Assembly (NCBI GenBank): GCA_009781675.1
Contig: WQVG01000001.1
Location: 62,001-126,000, forward strand
Source: Candidatus Bathycorpusculum acetigenes
Lineage (GTDB): Archaea; Thermoproteota; Bathyarchaeia; Bathyarchaeales; Bathycorpusculaceae
Direction: 5' to 3'
Length of the DNA: 64,000 nt
Position 1 is the stretch's first letter. Each line of letters starts with the position of its first letter. This document shows, one piece after another, positions 18,065 through 27,133 of this stretch. The notes under the pieces were generated by a model. It saw only the letters and a program-made list of their open reading frames with translations, had not been told where the DNA came from and ran no database searches. Position numbers and translations under genes: made by a program.

Positions 18065-19216
18065 TTGGCTCCACAACATAGTACGCTCAACAAAATAAAA
18101 AGCAAAAAAGCGATTCTGCTTCTCGAAGACGGTACGTTATTCACCGGTAAAGGTTTTGGTGCAACAGCAAAAGTCTCAGGCGAAGTGGTTTTCTCTACTC
18201 AGATGGTGGGGTACCCTGAAGCTTTAACAGATCCGTCGTATAAGGGACAAATTTTAACCTTTACATATCCCATGGTTGGTAACTATGGTGTTCCCAATCA
18301 ACAAATGGATCTGGGATTGCCACTCTATTTTGAATCCGACCGCATTCAAACCCCGGGTTTAGTCATTCATGAACTCTGCCATGAACCCTTCCACTGGGCA
18401 TCCACACGCACCCTCGATCAATGGCTCGCAGACGAGGGCGTACCGGGTATCTATGGTGTAGACACAAGGCGTCTCACCAAAAAACTGCGCACCCACGGAG
18501 TCATGCTGGGTATTGTGCAGGTATTCGAAGAAGGCCAAGAGCCCGACCTAAGTAGCCTCAAAATGAACGCTCAAAACATCTCCGACCCTAATCTAACCGA
18601 CCTTGTCAAAGAGGTTTCAATCAAAAAACCCCTCACCTACTCCGTTGAGGGCAAAAAAACCGTGGTGCTTATTGACTGTGGTGTCAAATACAGCATCATA
18701 AGATGCTTGCTCAAACGCGGCATAACCGTCATTCGTGTCCCCTACGACACATCAGCTGAACAAATCCTTAGTTACCACCCTGATGGTGCATTCATAAGCA
18801 ACGGTCCAGGCGACCCCAAGAAATGTGTCAAAACCATCGAAACTGTTGAGAAACTCAGCGAAAAAATCCCACTTATGGGAATCTGTCTTGGCGCACAAAT
18901 CCTAGGCTTAGCACTGGGCGGCGATACATACAAACTCAAATTTGGTCACCGTGCCCAAAACCAGCCCGTATGCGACCAAACCAACAGCCGATGCTATATC
19001 ACCACACAAAACCACGGTTATGCAATAAACCCCGACTCACTCAAAAACACCTCCATAGAACCCTGGTTTATCAACCCCAACGACAAAACCATCGAGGGCA
19101 TACGCCACAAAACTAAACCCGTATTTGCGGTCCAGTGGCATCCTGAAGCTTCACCAGGTCCATATGACACCGAACATTTGTTTGACAAATTCGCAAAAAC
19201 TCTGGAGAAACCCTAA
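18065..19216 (+). CDS. carA: Carbamoyl-phosphate synthase small (glutaminase) subunit
   Basis: Hydrolyses glutamine and passes ammonia to CarB for carbamoyl phosphate, used for arginine and pyrimidines. The protein is 383 aa. The N-terminal half contains LLLEDGTLFTGKGFGA and QMVGYPEALTDPSYKGQI, typical of CarA. The class I glutamine amidotransferase domain has the nucleophile in GICLGAQ (about residue 273) and the His-Glu pair in QWHPEASPGP. It begins at TTG nine bases after a ggtga site; no ATG lies nearby. It abuts carB with no spacing, which fits a 1:1 complex. Its place after argGH ties carbamoyl phosphate supply to arginine synthesis. Confidence 0.96.
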   Translation: MAPQHSTLNKIKSKKAILLLEDGTLFTGKGFGATAKVSGEVVFSTQMVGYPEALTDPSYKGQILTFTYPMVGNYGVPNQQMDLGLPLYFESDRIQTPGLVIHELCHEPFHWASTRTLDQWLADEGVPGIYGVDTRRLTKKLRTHGVMLGIVQVFEEGQEPDLSSLKMNAQNISDPNLTDLVKEVSIKKPLTYSVEGKKTVVLIDCGVKYSIIRCLLKRGITVIRVPYDTSAEQILSYHPDGAFISNGPGDPKKCVKTIETVEKLSEKIPLMGICLGAQILGLALGGDTYKLKFGHRAQNQPVCDQTNSRCYITTQNHGYAINPDSLKNTSIEPWFINPNDKTIEGIRHKTKPVFAVQWHPEASPGPYDTEHLFDKFAKTLEKP

Positions 19217-22200
19217 ATGCCCAAGTTTGACTGGATAAAAAAAGTTATGGTGCTGGGTAGCGGCGCCATCAAAATAGGTGAAGCCGCAGAATTCGATTAC
19301 AGCGGTAGCCAATGCATAAAAGCATTGCAAGAAGAAGGCATCCAAACCATTCTCATCAACCCCAACATCGCCACTATCCAAACCGATCCTCACCTAAGTG
19401 GTAAAGTATATCTTCTCCCCGTCACACCCTGTTACGTCGAAAAAGTCATTGCTAAAGAACGCCCCGACGGTATCCTTCTAGGATTTGGCGGTCAAACTGC
19501 CCTTAACTGCGGCTTAGAACTCGAAAAAACCGGTATCCTCCAAAAATATAACGTTAAAGTTTTAGGTACCCCAGTCCAAGCTATCGAAGACACCGGGGAC
19601 CGCGAAAGGTTCCGACGAGCTATGCAAAAAGCCGGAGTACCCTACCTCAAAAGTAGCGCTGCTACAAGTGTTAAACAGGCCTTAGAGATTGCCGATGAAA
19701 TAGGTTACCCAGTCATGGTTCGTGTTGCATACACCCTAGGTGGCAAAGGTGCAGGAGTTGCCCACAACCAAACAGAACTCAAAGAAATCGCCACCATCGG
19801 CATTGCACAAAGTCGCATAAATCAAGTTCTTATCGAAGAATACGTGGGTCATTGGAAAGAAGTTGAATATGAAGTCATGCGTGACTACGCTGATAACTGC
19901 CTAACGGTTTGCAACATGGAAAACTTTGATCCCATGGGCACCCACACCGGCGATAGCATCGTTGTAGCCCCCTCACAAACCATGACCAACCGTGAATATC
20001 ACAACATCCGTTCCATATCCATAAATGCCATCCGTGCCTTGGGCATCGTAGGTGAGTGCAACATACAATGGGCACTCAACACCAAATCGGAGGAGTGTCG
20101 CGTCATAGAAGTCAACAGTCGCATGTCCCGTAGTAGTGCTCTTGCCAGCAAAGTTACCGGCTACCCACTCGCATACATCGCAACTAAACTCACCCTAGGC
20201 TACACTCTCACCGAATTAATCAACAAAGTTACCGAGGTCACAACCGCTTGCTTTGAACCAGCCCTCGACTACATTACCATCAAAATCCCCCGTTGGGATC
20301 TCCAAAAATTCAAAAACGCCGACCGCCACATCGGACCTCAAATGCGTAGCGTCGGCGAAGTCATGGCCATCGGCAGATGCTTTGAGGAGGCCCTCCAAAA
20401 AGCAGTTCGCATGTTAGACACTGGAAAAATCGGCCTAGTCTGCAACCCCGAAGACGAAGAACCGGAAACAGAAGCACACCTCCGCGACGAAGTTGCCAAT
20501 CCCACCGATGAACGCCTCTACAAACTGGTTAAGGCCCTCAAAATCGGCATCCCCGTCATGGAAATCTACCGGCTAAGCGGTTTAGATCCCTTCTTCCTCC
20601 ACAAAATCCAAAACATCATCAACATGGAAACCCAACTCAAAAACCTCAACCTATCCGAAAATCACGCCGTCGAAATCATCCGCGAAGCCAAACGCCTCGG
20701 CTTTAGCGACCAACAGATCGCGGTGTGTCAAAAAACTGACGAAGCAACCATCCGCACTTATCGTAAAAACGCCGGCATCATTCCTGTCGTAAAACAGATC
20801 GATACCCTAGCCGCAGAGTGGCCAGCTAAAACCAACTATCTCTACCTCACCTACGGCGGAGACCAAGATGACATAGAATTCACCCAAACCCACAACAAAG
20901 TTATCGTCTTGGGAGCAGGAGTCTTCCGTATCGGTAGCAGTGTGGAATTTGACTGGTGTGGTGTCAACACTGTTTGGGCTCTCAAAAAAAATGGTATCCA
21001 AGAAGCCATCATGGTCAACTACAACCCTGAGACCGTCAGTACCGACTACGACGTATCAGACAAACTCTACTTTGAAGAACTCACAACTGAGCGTATCCTT
21101 GACATCTATGAAAAAGAAAACCCCATAGGCGTCATCACAAGCGTCGGTGGACAAATTCCCAACAACCTCTCTTTGCCCCTCTCTGAAGCAGGCGTCAAAC
21201 TACTTGGAACCTCCGCACAAAACGTTGATTTAGCCGAGGACCGAAGCAAATTCAGCGAACTACTCGACAAACTCGGTATTCAGCAACCCGGCTGGAGCAA
21301 ACTCCAAAGCATCCAAGAAGCCAAACACTTCGCAACAAAAATCGGCTATCCAGTGCTGGTACGCCCAAGCTATGTGTTATCCGGCTCAGCTATGCGCGTC
21401 GCCCACAACGAAGAGGCCCTAGAAAACTTTCTTAAATTAGCTGCAAAAGTTTCCCGTGACCACCCCGTGGTCATTAGCAAATTCATCAATCACGCAAAAG
21501 AAGTCGAAGTCGATGGAGTCTCAGATGGCGAAAACGTTTTCATTGGCGCCATCATGGAACACGTCGAAAACGCCGGTGTACACAGCGGAGATGCAACCAT
21601 GACCATACCCCCACAAGCACTAAAGCCAGAAGTGCAAAAAGACATCGAAGCCGCAACCATAAGCATCGTTAAAGCACTCAACATCCACGGTCCCTACAAC
21701 ATCCAATACCTCGTCAAAGACGACGTCGTCAACGTCATCGAATGCAACCTACGCGCCAGCCGCTCAATGCCTTTTGTAAGCAAAACCCGTGGTGTAAATC
21801 TCATCGAACTCGCCACCCTAGCGATGCTGGGCAAAAAAATTAACTTCAAACTATCTCCCATGCAAACCGCCCCTCACGTTGGCGTAAAAGTTCCCCAGTT
21901 CAGTTTCATGCGCCTCAGCGGTGCCGATCCCGTGCTGGGAGTTGAAATGCTAAGCACAGGTGAAGTGGCTTGCCTGGGAGAAAACTTTTCCGACGCATTC
22001 TTTAAGGCCTTACAATCCGCAGAGTTCATGGTTCCACCCAAAGGCGGTTCAGTACTTATCAGCGTAGGCGGTGATGAAAAACGCAAAACCAGGGTGGTTC
22101 CCATCGCAAAATCCCTTCTTGACATGGGTTTCAGAATCTATGCGACCGCTAACACAGCCAAAGTCCTCAACCAAAACGGCGTAAACACCACGGTGTTGCA

Positions 22201-22489
22201 TAAAGTCAAAGATCCCGAAGTCACCCCAAATATCCTTGACTACCTCCAAGAACGCAAAATCGACCTCGTCATTAATGTACCAATCGCAAACCAACGCTCA
22301 AGCATAACCGATATCATAACCGACGGTTACACTATCCGCCGCCAAGCAGTAGAATTCAACGTTCCCGTCATCACAAACCTCCAACTAGCAGAAGCACTCG
22401 TTGAAGTACTCAAACAAAAAGACAACAACGGCAACAGTATTCACAGCCTCAACGAATATATGAACAAGCTACCTTGGAAACAATGGTAA
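19217..22489 (+). CDS. carB: Carbamoyl-phosphate synthase large subunit
   Basis: The 1090-aa synthetase subunit, full length for the family. It has two homologous halves, each with an ATP-grasp domain. The first half makes carboxyphosphate and carbamate (start motif VLGSGAIKIGEAAEFDYSG) and the second phosphorylates carbamate (VLGAGVFRIGSSVEFDW). The C-terminal 140 residues form the methylglyoxal-synthase-like regulatory domain, beginning near SVGGDEKRKTRVVPIA. The ATG immediately follows the carA stop. This is a single uninterrupted chain, unlike the split carB genes of some archaea. It is probably the last gene of the arg-car operon; NAC lies convergent beyond it. Confidence 0.97.
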   Translation: MPKFDWIKKVMVLGSGAIKIGEAAEFDYSGSQCIKALQEEGIQTILINPNIATIQTDPHLSGKVYLLPVTPCYVEKVIAKERPDGILLGFGGQTALNCGLELEKTGILQKYNVKVLGTPVQAIEDTGDRERFRRAMQKAGVPYLKSSAATSVKQALEIADEIGYPVMVRVAYTLGGKGAGVAHNQTELKEIATIGIAQSRINQVLIEEYVGHWKEVEYEVMRDYADNCLTVCNMENFDPMGTHTGDSIVVAPSQTMTNREYHNIRSISINAIRALGIVGECNIQWALNTKSEECRVIEVNSRMSRSSALASKVTGYPLAYIATKLTLGYTLTELINKVTEVTTACFEPALDYITIKIPRWDLQKFKNADRHIGPQMRSVGEVMAIGRCFEEALQKAVRMLDTGKIGLVCNPEDEEPETEAHLRDEVANPTDERLYKLVKALKIGIPVMEIYRLSGLDPFFLHKIQNIINMETQLKNLNLSENHAVEIIREAKRLGFSDQQIAVCQKTDEATIRTYRKNAGIIPVVKQIDTLAAEWPAKTNYLYLTYGGDQDDIEFTQTHNKVIVLGAGVFRIGSSVEFDWCGVNTVWALKKNGIQEAIMVNYNPETVSTDYDVSDKLYFEELTTERILDIYEKENPIGVITSVGGQIPNNLSLPLSEAGVKLLGTSAQNVDLAEDRSKFSELLDKLGIQQPGWSKLQSIQEAKHFATKIGYPVLVRPSYVLSGSAMRVAHNEEALENFLKLAAKVSRDHPVVISKFINHAKEVEVDGVSDGENVFIGAIMEHVENAGVHSGDATMTIPPQALKPEVQKDIEAATISIVKALNIHGPYNIQYLVKDDVVNVIECNLRASRSMPFVSKTRGVNLIELATLAMLGKKINFKLSPMQTAPHVGVKVPQFSFMRLSGADPVLGVEMLSTGEVACLGENFSDAFFKALQSAEFMVPPKGGSVLISVGGDEKRKTRVVPIAKSLLDMGFRIYATANTAKVLNQNGVNTTVLHKVKDPEVTPNILDYLQERKIDLVINVPIANQRSSITDIITDGYTIRRQAVEFNVPVITNLQLAEALVEVLKQKDNNGNSIHSLNEYMNKLPWKQW

Positions 22490-22585
22490 CAACACAACAC
22501 TTTATGTGCCTCCTAAAAATGGCCAATATGAAGTTATGTCAGCTACTAAACATCTGTAGTTATCTATAACTTAAAAATCAAGAAA

Positions 22586-22948
22586 TTAAGAAAGAAGCAG
22601 AATTGCTTTGGCTAAATCACCGTCGGCTTCTTTGAGTGCTTCTCTTGCTTTGTCGAGGCTTTTACCGGTTTGGTCTGCGACAAGTTGCACATCCTCCTCG
22701 CTAAACATAGGTTTGGCCGGTGCCGTTGTGCCTCGTGCTGAGGGTGCCTGTTCGCTGACTTGGCCGCCGATAACCTGATACATCTTTTGTCCCTGAACCT
22801 GCAGAATCGCCACCTCCGGCTCATCGATAACTATGTCTTTGTCAGCTGTCCGGATGATAACCTGCTCTACATCAGGCACGCTGTCCATATTCATGCCCAT
22901 GCGTTGCATCATACGTTTCTGCTCTCTGGGATTCATACGTCTATGCAT
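22586..22948 (-). CDS. nac: Nascent polypeptide-associated complex protein (aNAC)
   Basis: An archaeal homodimeric NAC of 120 aa that binds ribosomes near the exit tunnel and contacts nascent chains. The positively charged N-terminus (PREQKRMMQRMGMNM) is the ribosome-contacting part. The NAC domain spans about residues 20-70 (VEQVIIRTADKDIVIDEP to VIGGQ), and a C-terminal UBA domain covers about 80-120 (FSEEDVQLVADQTGKS, then ALKEADGDLAKAILLL). A Ser/Ala/Pro-rich linker joins them. It starts at ATG, is transcribed away from the PUA gene's stop, and converges with carB. Length and domains are standard. Confidence 0.95.
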   Translation of the reverse strand: MHRRMNPREQKRMMQRMGMNMDSVPDVEQVIIRTADKDIVIDEPEVAILQVQGQKMYQVIGGQVSEQAPSARGTTAPAKPMFSEEDVQLVADQTGKSLDKAREALKEADGDLAKAILLLS

Positions 22949-23119
22949 AACTATTCCCTACCACAGATATCCACGCTAGAACTTGATAAATTTAACTGGC
23001 TATCCCTTTCCCTTTCAAGAGGTAAACTGTTCTTTGGGTATCTGCTAATAGTGGGTGACCAGCGCGTTAAGGCTCAAACATTTACTTAGGAGTTAGGATC
23101 GACGCTGAGTTGTTTAGTT

Positions 23120-23584
23120 TTATTTGTTTGTGCCGTGTCGGGTTTTGACGGCGACGCCGGTTTTAAACGCTTGGATTTCGTTGCTAGAGAGTAGGGTGCG
23201 TCCGACTGCAAGGACTTGGCGTTTTTCATCTATGATGACGACTTCGTCTTTGGCGCCTACTTCTGCATCAACTGCTATAACATGGACGGCAAATACGTCT
23301 CCGCCTTTGGCGATGTAGGGGGCTACGGCGTTTTGTACAGTTACAAAGCATTTGGCTTCTGGGATGTGTTCTGCCATGGTTTGGGCGGCTTTAATACTCA
23401 CAGATAGCCGACCGTCGGTGGGGCGCAGGGTTGCTAGTCGTTGGTTGTCTAGGTTGATGTAGCGTATTCTACCAGTGCGGGGCGAATACTGGATTTCTAT
23501 GTTTTCGGGGAATAGTTTGGTGCCTGTTCCTTTGCCGAATTGGTAGTCTGCGATGCATCGAACTTTTTGTTTTGCGTTTTCCAT
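23120..23584 (-). CDS. Stand-alone PUA-domain protein related to the archaeosine transglycosylase C-terminus
   Basis: A predicted RNA-binding protein. Residues about 10-70 resemble the pre-PUA domain of archaeal tRNA-guanine transglycosylase (IADYQFGKGTG, then PRTGRIRYINL), and residues about 75-150 form a PUA domain (AKGGDVFAVHV, DEVVIIDE, AVGRTLLSS, KTRHG). No catalytic domain is present. I prefer the ATG at 23584 because GGATGA lies 7 nt upstream, while the ATG at 23629 sits right beside a TATA-like element and would be upstream of the predicted transcription start; that longer form would have 169 aa. It is divergent from the mbf1 operon, sharing an 80-bp promoter region. The target RNA is unknown. 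Confidence 0.85.
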   Translation of the reverse strand: MENAKQKVRCIADYQFGKGTGTKLFPENIEIQYSPRTGRIRYINLDNQRLATLRPTDGRLSVSIKAAQTMAEHIPEAKCFVTVQNAVAPYIAKGGDVFAVHVIAVDAEVGAKDEVVIIDEKRQVLAVGRTLLSSNEIQAFKTGVAVKTRHGTNK

Positions 23585-23668
23585 GAGTTTATCATCCGTG
23601 TGGTGAGTTGATTCGACAAGTATAAACATAGCAACGTAATAAAACTCTCTGAAAGGTGATTATTTTAC

Positions 23669-24202
23669 ATGCGATGTGAAGTCTGTGGACGTAAAATCCA
23701 CACGGATCCCGTGCGTGCAGTAATCGAGGGCGCCAAGCTGACCGTGTGTGTTGAGTGTTCCAAACACGGTAAAGTCGTAGTGCACGAAGAGGTATCTATT
23801 TCACAACCCAGCCCAACTAAATCCTATGCCCATATCCCTGTTATCATGAAAAAACCCCCGGTTGCACAGGTGCAGATAACCACAGAGATCGTCGATGACT
23901 ATGCCGTCAAAATCCGCTCGGCCCGAGAAAAATTGGGTTTATCTCATGAAGATTTAGGTAAAAAAATCAACGAAAAAACCTCTGTGTTACGCCACATTGA
24001 AACTGGTAAGATCGCGCCAACCAACCAGCTTGCAAACAAACTGGAGCACGCCCTAAAAATCAAGTTGATGGTTCCAATTGCAGATGAAAAGGTCACAGCG
24101 GCAACACCCAAAAAACTAGCTAGTGAAGGCTTGACTCTGGGGGACCTCATCGAGATGACCAAACCAGATGAGGAGGCACCCAGCAGACGAAAGCCCTCTT
24201 AG
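23669..24202 (+). CDS. mbf1: Multiprotein bridging factor aMBF1
   Basis: The archaeal MBF1 homologue (177 aa), which associates with ribosomes and acts in translation or transcription. The N-terminal zinc ribbon has C3-x2-C6 (MRCEVCGRK) and C27-x2-C30 (VCVECSKHG). A basic linker follows, then a Cro/C1-type helix-turn-helix at about 75-130 (SAREKLGLSHEDLGKKI, then LRHIETGKIAPTNQLA). The C-terminus SEGLTLGDLIEM matches archaeal members. It starts at ATG after gaaaggtgatta, a near-ideal ribosome-binding site, and is the first gene of the run that continues with hflX. The hflX frame opens inside its last codons. Confidence 0.93.
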   Translation: MRCEVCGRKIHTDPVRAVIEGAKLTVCVECSKHGKVVVHEEVSISQPSPTKSYAHIPVIMKKPPVAQVQITTEIVDDYAVKIRSAREKLGLSHEDLGKKINEKTSVLRHIETGKIAPTNQLANKLEHALKIKLMVPIADEKVTAATPKKLASEGLTLGDLIEMTKPDEEAPSRRKPS

Positions 24203-25467
24203 TCCAACGTCGATTGAACCGAGAAGAATCCACCTTAGAAGAACTCAAAAGTTTAGCCCAAACCGCCGGCTACATCATAGTTGGCACCATGGAGCAGACT
24301 CGTCGACCCGATGCCCGCTACCAGATCGGCGCAGGCAAAGTCGAGGAACTTGTCAAACTCGTTGAGGACACCGGGGCTCAAAAAATAATCTTTGACAACC
24401 ATCTTCGAACATTACAGAACTATAACTTGGCCAAAGCTACCCGTATCGAAGTTATGGATCGCTTCCAGCTCATCTTGGAACTCTTCCGCAGACGAGCCAC
24501 CACAACTGAGGCACAACTGCAGATCCAGCTTGCCACACTTCAAAACGAGCTCAAACATGCCCGAGAAAAAGTCCGTCTCTCCAAGGGTAGCGAACAACCT
24601 GGTTTTATGGGATTGGGCGTCTACGAAGCAGATGTTTATCGCGATGCCATCAAGTTGCAGATGCAGACATTACGCAAAAAACTCAGCCGTATCCGCGAAA
24701 AACGTATCCTGCAGCGGGAAAGACGGGTGGAATTAGGCTTTTTGACTATTTCACTTGCAGGATATACCAGCGCAGGCAAAAGTACCCTCTTCAACGCCCT
24801 AACACAAGAAACGGCATTGGTCGACAAAAGCCTCTTCACCACCCTCTCAACCCAGACGCGGCTGATAGAGTTTAGTGGACGCCGTTTCCTCCTGACTGAT
24901 ACAGTGGGCTTCATCGATCGCCTTCCCATCTCACTCATCGAAGCGTTCCACTCAACGCTTGAAGAAACCATATTCGCCGACCTCATTGTTTTGGTTGTGG
25001 ACTTAAACGAACCCCTAAATGTCATTGAGAAAAAAAACAACGTTTGTCTCCAAACCATTGAACACCTTGGTGCCTCGGACATCCCAACGATAACAGTTCT
25101 CAACAAAATCGACCGTCTTAAACCCCAAGAACAAGAAGAAAAACTCGCCGCCCTCAAAGACAAAATCAAAAACCCCCTTATGCTCTCAGCAAAATGCCAA
25201 ACCAACCTCGACGAACTCAAAAAACACATCCTCCGTGTGCTCGAGCACTATGTGGCAGCCGAATTTAATGTCCCCCTAAGCGGCAATGTGATGCCTTTTA
25301 TCTCGTGGGTACACCAAAAAGCCGATATTCACAAAGAAGAATTCACAAACGACTCTGTCCAAGTTATCCTTGAGGCCGATCCCTCAGTTATGGAGCAGAT
25401 AAAAAAGAAGGTCCAAAACTTAAATGGAAAATTCCAACTCATCCCTCAACACAACCAACAGTTGTAG
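24187..25467 (+). CDS. hflX: HflX-family GTPase (irregular start)
   Basis: A ribosome-associated GTPase that rescues or splits stalled ribosomes. It has an N-terminal HflX domain, a helical linker (TTEAQLQIQLATLQNELKH) and a G domain with P-loop GYTSAGKST, switch DTVGFIDRLP and base motif NKID. The start is uncertain. The conserved first strand KALLVQRRLNRE lies upstream of the first standard codon, TTG 24214, and no ATG, GTG or TTG precedes it after the in-frame TGA at 24169. An AGGAGG (24171-24176) sits ten bases before ACG AAA GCC, aligned with the MKA start known in archaeal HflX. I therefore place the start at ACG 24187, overlapping mbf1 by 16 nt. A TTG start would lose nine conserved residues. 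Confidence 0.92.
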   Translation, partial: TKALLVQRRLNREESTLEELKSLAQTAGYIIVGTMEQTRRPDARYQIGAGKVEELVKLVEDTGAQKIIFDNHLRTLQNYNLAKATRIEVMDRFQLILELFRRRATTTEAQLQIQLATLQNELKHAREKVRLSKGSEQPGFMGLGVYEADVYRDAIKLQMQTLRKKLSRIREKRILQRERRVELGFLTISLAGYTSAGKSTLFNALTQETALVDKSLFTTLSTQTRLIEFSGRRFLLTDTVGFIDRLPISLIEAFHSTLEETIFADLIVLVVDLNEPLNVIEKKNNVCLQTIEHLGASDIPTITVLNKIDRLKPQEQEEKLAALKDKIKNPLMLSAKCQTNLDELKKHILRVLEHYVAAEFNVPLSGNVMPFISWVHQKADIHKEEFTNDSVQVILEADPSVMEQIKKKVQNLNGKFQLIPQHNQQL

Positions 25468-26023
25468 TCTCCCCAAAATCGTGGTTCTGCGCTGGGGCCA
25501 CCGGGTTCAGCGGGACGTACGCCTCACAACGCATGTCGCTTTGACCGCCCGCGCTTTGGGCGCTTGTAGCTTTATTTTAGCCGACACAGCTGATAGACAC
25601 ATTGAAGAAACCGTTACTAAAATCACCCAGGCATGGGGTGGTAACTTCAAATTCGACATGGCTGTTCCTTGGAAGCGGGCCGTTCAGGAATGGAAAAAAC
25701 ATGGCGGTATTATTGTACACCTCACCGCTTATGGTGAGAACATCCAAACAAGTGATGTCTTAAGCCGTATCAAAGCCCAGAACAAAGAGGTGATGCTTCT
25801 GGTGGGGAGTCAAAAGGTACCTGGTGAATTCTATTCCGAGGAAATTTCTGATTTTAATGTGGCCGTGGGTAATCAACCACATTCGGAGTGTTCTGCACTT
25901 GCCCTTTTTTTGGACCGCTATTTTGAAGGCCAAGAGCTAGATCAACGATTCGAAAAAGCCAAAATTAGTATCGTCCCAAAAGAACGCGGTAAGGAGATCA
26001 AAACAAACAATGTTGAATTCTAA
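25424..26023 (+). CDS. tRNA ribose 2'-O-methyltransferase aTrm56
   Basis: A SPOUT-class methyltransferase that modifies the ribose of C56 in the T loop of archaeal tRNA. The core starts with VVLRWGHRVQRDVRLTTHV and continues THVALTARALGA, the family hallmark. The trefoil-knot SAM site includes LLVGSQKVPGEF and VAVGNQPHSECSALALFLDR. The 199-aa length is usual. The only upstream in-frame start, ATG 25424, lies inside the end of hflX, so the genes overlap by 44 nt and the protein gains a short Ser/Asn-rich extension of about 17 residues before the conserved strand. GTG 25481 would cut into the core. The gene is part of the mbf1-hflX run. Confidence 0.9.
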   Translation: MENSNSSLNTTNSCSLPKIVVLRWGHRVQRDVRLTTHVALTARALGACSFILADTADRHIEETVTKITQAWGGNFKFDMAVPWKRAVQEWKKHGGIIVHLTAYGENIQTSDVLSRIKAQNKEVMLLVGSQKVPGEFYSEEISDFNVAVGNQPHSECSALALFLDRYFEGQELDQRFEKAKISIVPKERGKEIKTNNVEF

Positions 26024-26089
26024 AACCTTGTGAGAAGAGTTTTATTGTAGCACAATGTAGTATTAAAGGTATCAAAAGGAACTTCGAGC

Positions 26090-26602
26090 ATGTTATCAAC
26101 TATTGACGATACAACCCTAAACAAAGTAGCATTGGCGCTTGGAGACCAAGATGCCGTAAACCTTATCGACCACCTAAAAGGCGTAGAAGAAATCACCGAC
26201 GATGAAATCGCCAATAAAACCGGCATACGCCTAAACAGCGTACGCAAAATCCTCTACAAACTATATGACCACTCACTGGTTAGTCTCCGTCGTACCCGCG
26301 ACCCCAAAACCGGCTGGTTTATCTTCCACTGGAAACTCCAGCCCGACCAACTCGAAGGATTCATACTTAGCCAAAAAAGACGGGTCCTTGAAAAACTCAA
26401 CGTACGCCTAGAATACGAAAAAAACCATGATTTCTACTACTGCGGCAACCAAGAATGTAAACGTGTCCCATTCGAAGAAGCAGTCGAACTGGTCTTTCAC
26501 TGCTCCGGTTGCGGCAAACCTTTGGTACATTTCGCCAACGAAGATATGATCGACCAGCTCTCAATCAAAGTTGAGATCCTGCGCAGAGAACTAGGCGAAT
26601 AG
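26090..26602 (+). CDS. tfe: Transcription initiation factor TFE (alpha)
   Basis: The archaeal homologue of TFIIE-alpha (170 aa), which helps TBP/TFB/RNA polymerase open promoters. The N-terminal winged helix covers about residues 1-85 (TDDEIANKTGIRLNSVRKILYKL). A zinc ribbon lies at about 123-150 near the C-terminus, followed by a short helix. The first half of the ribbon reads YYCGNQECKR, with four residues between the cysteines instead of the usual two; the second is HCSGCGK. It starts at ATG after an aaaagga site. The HD-domain gene follows after 6 nt. Confidence 0.93.
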   Translation: MLSTIDDTTLNKVALALGDQDAVNLIDHLKGVEEITDDEIANKTGIRLNSVRKILYKLYDHSLVSLRRTRDPKTGWFIFHWKLQPDQLEGFILSQKRRVLEKLNVRLEYEKNHDFYYCGNQECKRVPFEEAVELVFHCSGCGKPLVHFANEDMIDQLSIKVEILRRELGE

Positions 26603-26608
26603 GCGACC

Positions 26609-27133
26609 ATGCAGCTTCCAAACAGGGAGCAAGCAATCAGGCTTCTCAAAGAAAACAGCTGTCCTCCCCAAGTCATCACCCACTGTATAGCCGTCGCAGA
26701 CTATGCTCTAACAGTAGCTCACAAACTCCAAGACAAAGACATAAAAACCGACTTGCCTCTCATAGAAGCCGGCGCTTTATTGCATGATATCGGGCGCTCC
26801 AAAACCCATGGCGTTGATCACTCCTTAGTCGGAGCACAAATCATCCAAAGTCTCAGATTCCCCCAATCAATAGTAAACATCATCAAACGACACGTAGGTG
26901 CAGGTATCACCCCCGCTGAAGCCCAACAGCTAGGCTGGCCCAAAGATGACTACATCCCACAATCAATAGAAGAAAAAATCGTTTGCTATGCAGATAAACG
27001 CATCGACAACGGCTGTGTTGTACCCATAGAAACCGAAATCAGCCGTCTACAAAAGGCAGGGTTGAGCGACGCGGCAGAAAGAGTTAGAAGACTCCACATA
27101 GAAATAACAAACCTGATAGGCGAAAACCCATGA
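26609..27133 (+). CDS. HD-domain metal-dependent phosphohydrolase
   Basis: A 174-aa stand-alone HD-superfamily protein, TIGR00295-like, found in many archaea. The metal ligands are visible as an N-terminal His in VITHCIAVADYA, the HD pair in ALLHDIGRSK, a His in GVDHSLVGA, and KRHVGAG further on, with a conserved Asp in CYADKRIDNG. Substrates are unknown; family members hydrolyse nucleotides or cyclic nucleotides. It is packed between tfe and the DUF2110 gene, starting 6 nt after one and overlapping the next by 4 nt, so it probably belongs to the information-processing operon. Confidence 0.88.
   Translation: MQLPNREQAIRLLKENSCPPQVITHCIAVADYALTVAHKLQDKDIKTDLPLIEAGALLHDIGRSKTHGVDHSLVGAQIIQSLRFPQSIVNIIKRHVGAGITPAEAQQLGWPKDDYIPQSIEEKIVCYADKRIDNGCVVPIETEISRLQKAGLSDAAERVRRLHIEITNLIGENP

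Noticed and set aside
24168-24365. Plus-strand frame starting ATGAGGAGG overlapping mbf1 and hflX
   Set aside because: The translation is Arg/Pro/His-rich and is a shadow of the hflX frame. It has no independent support.
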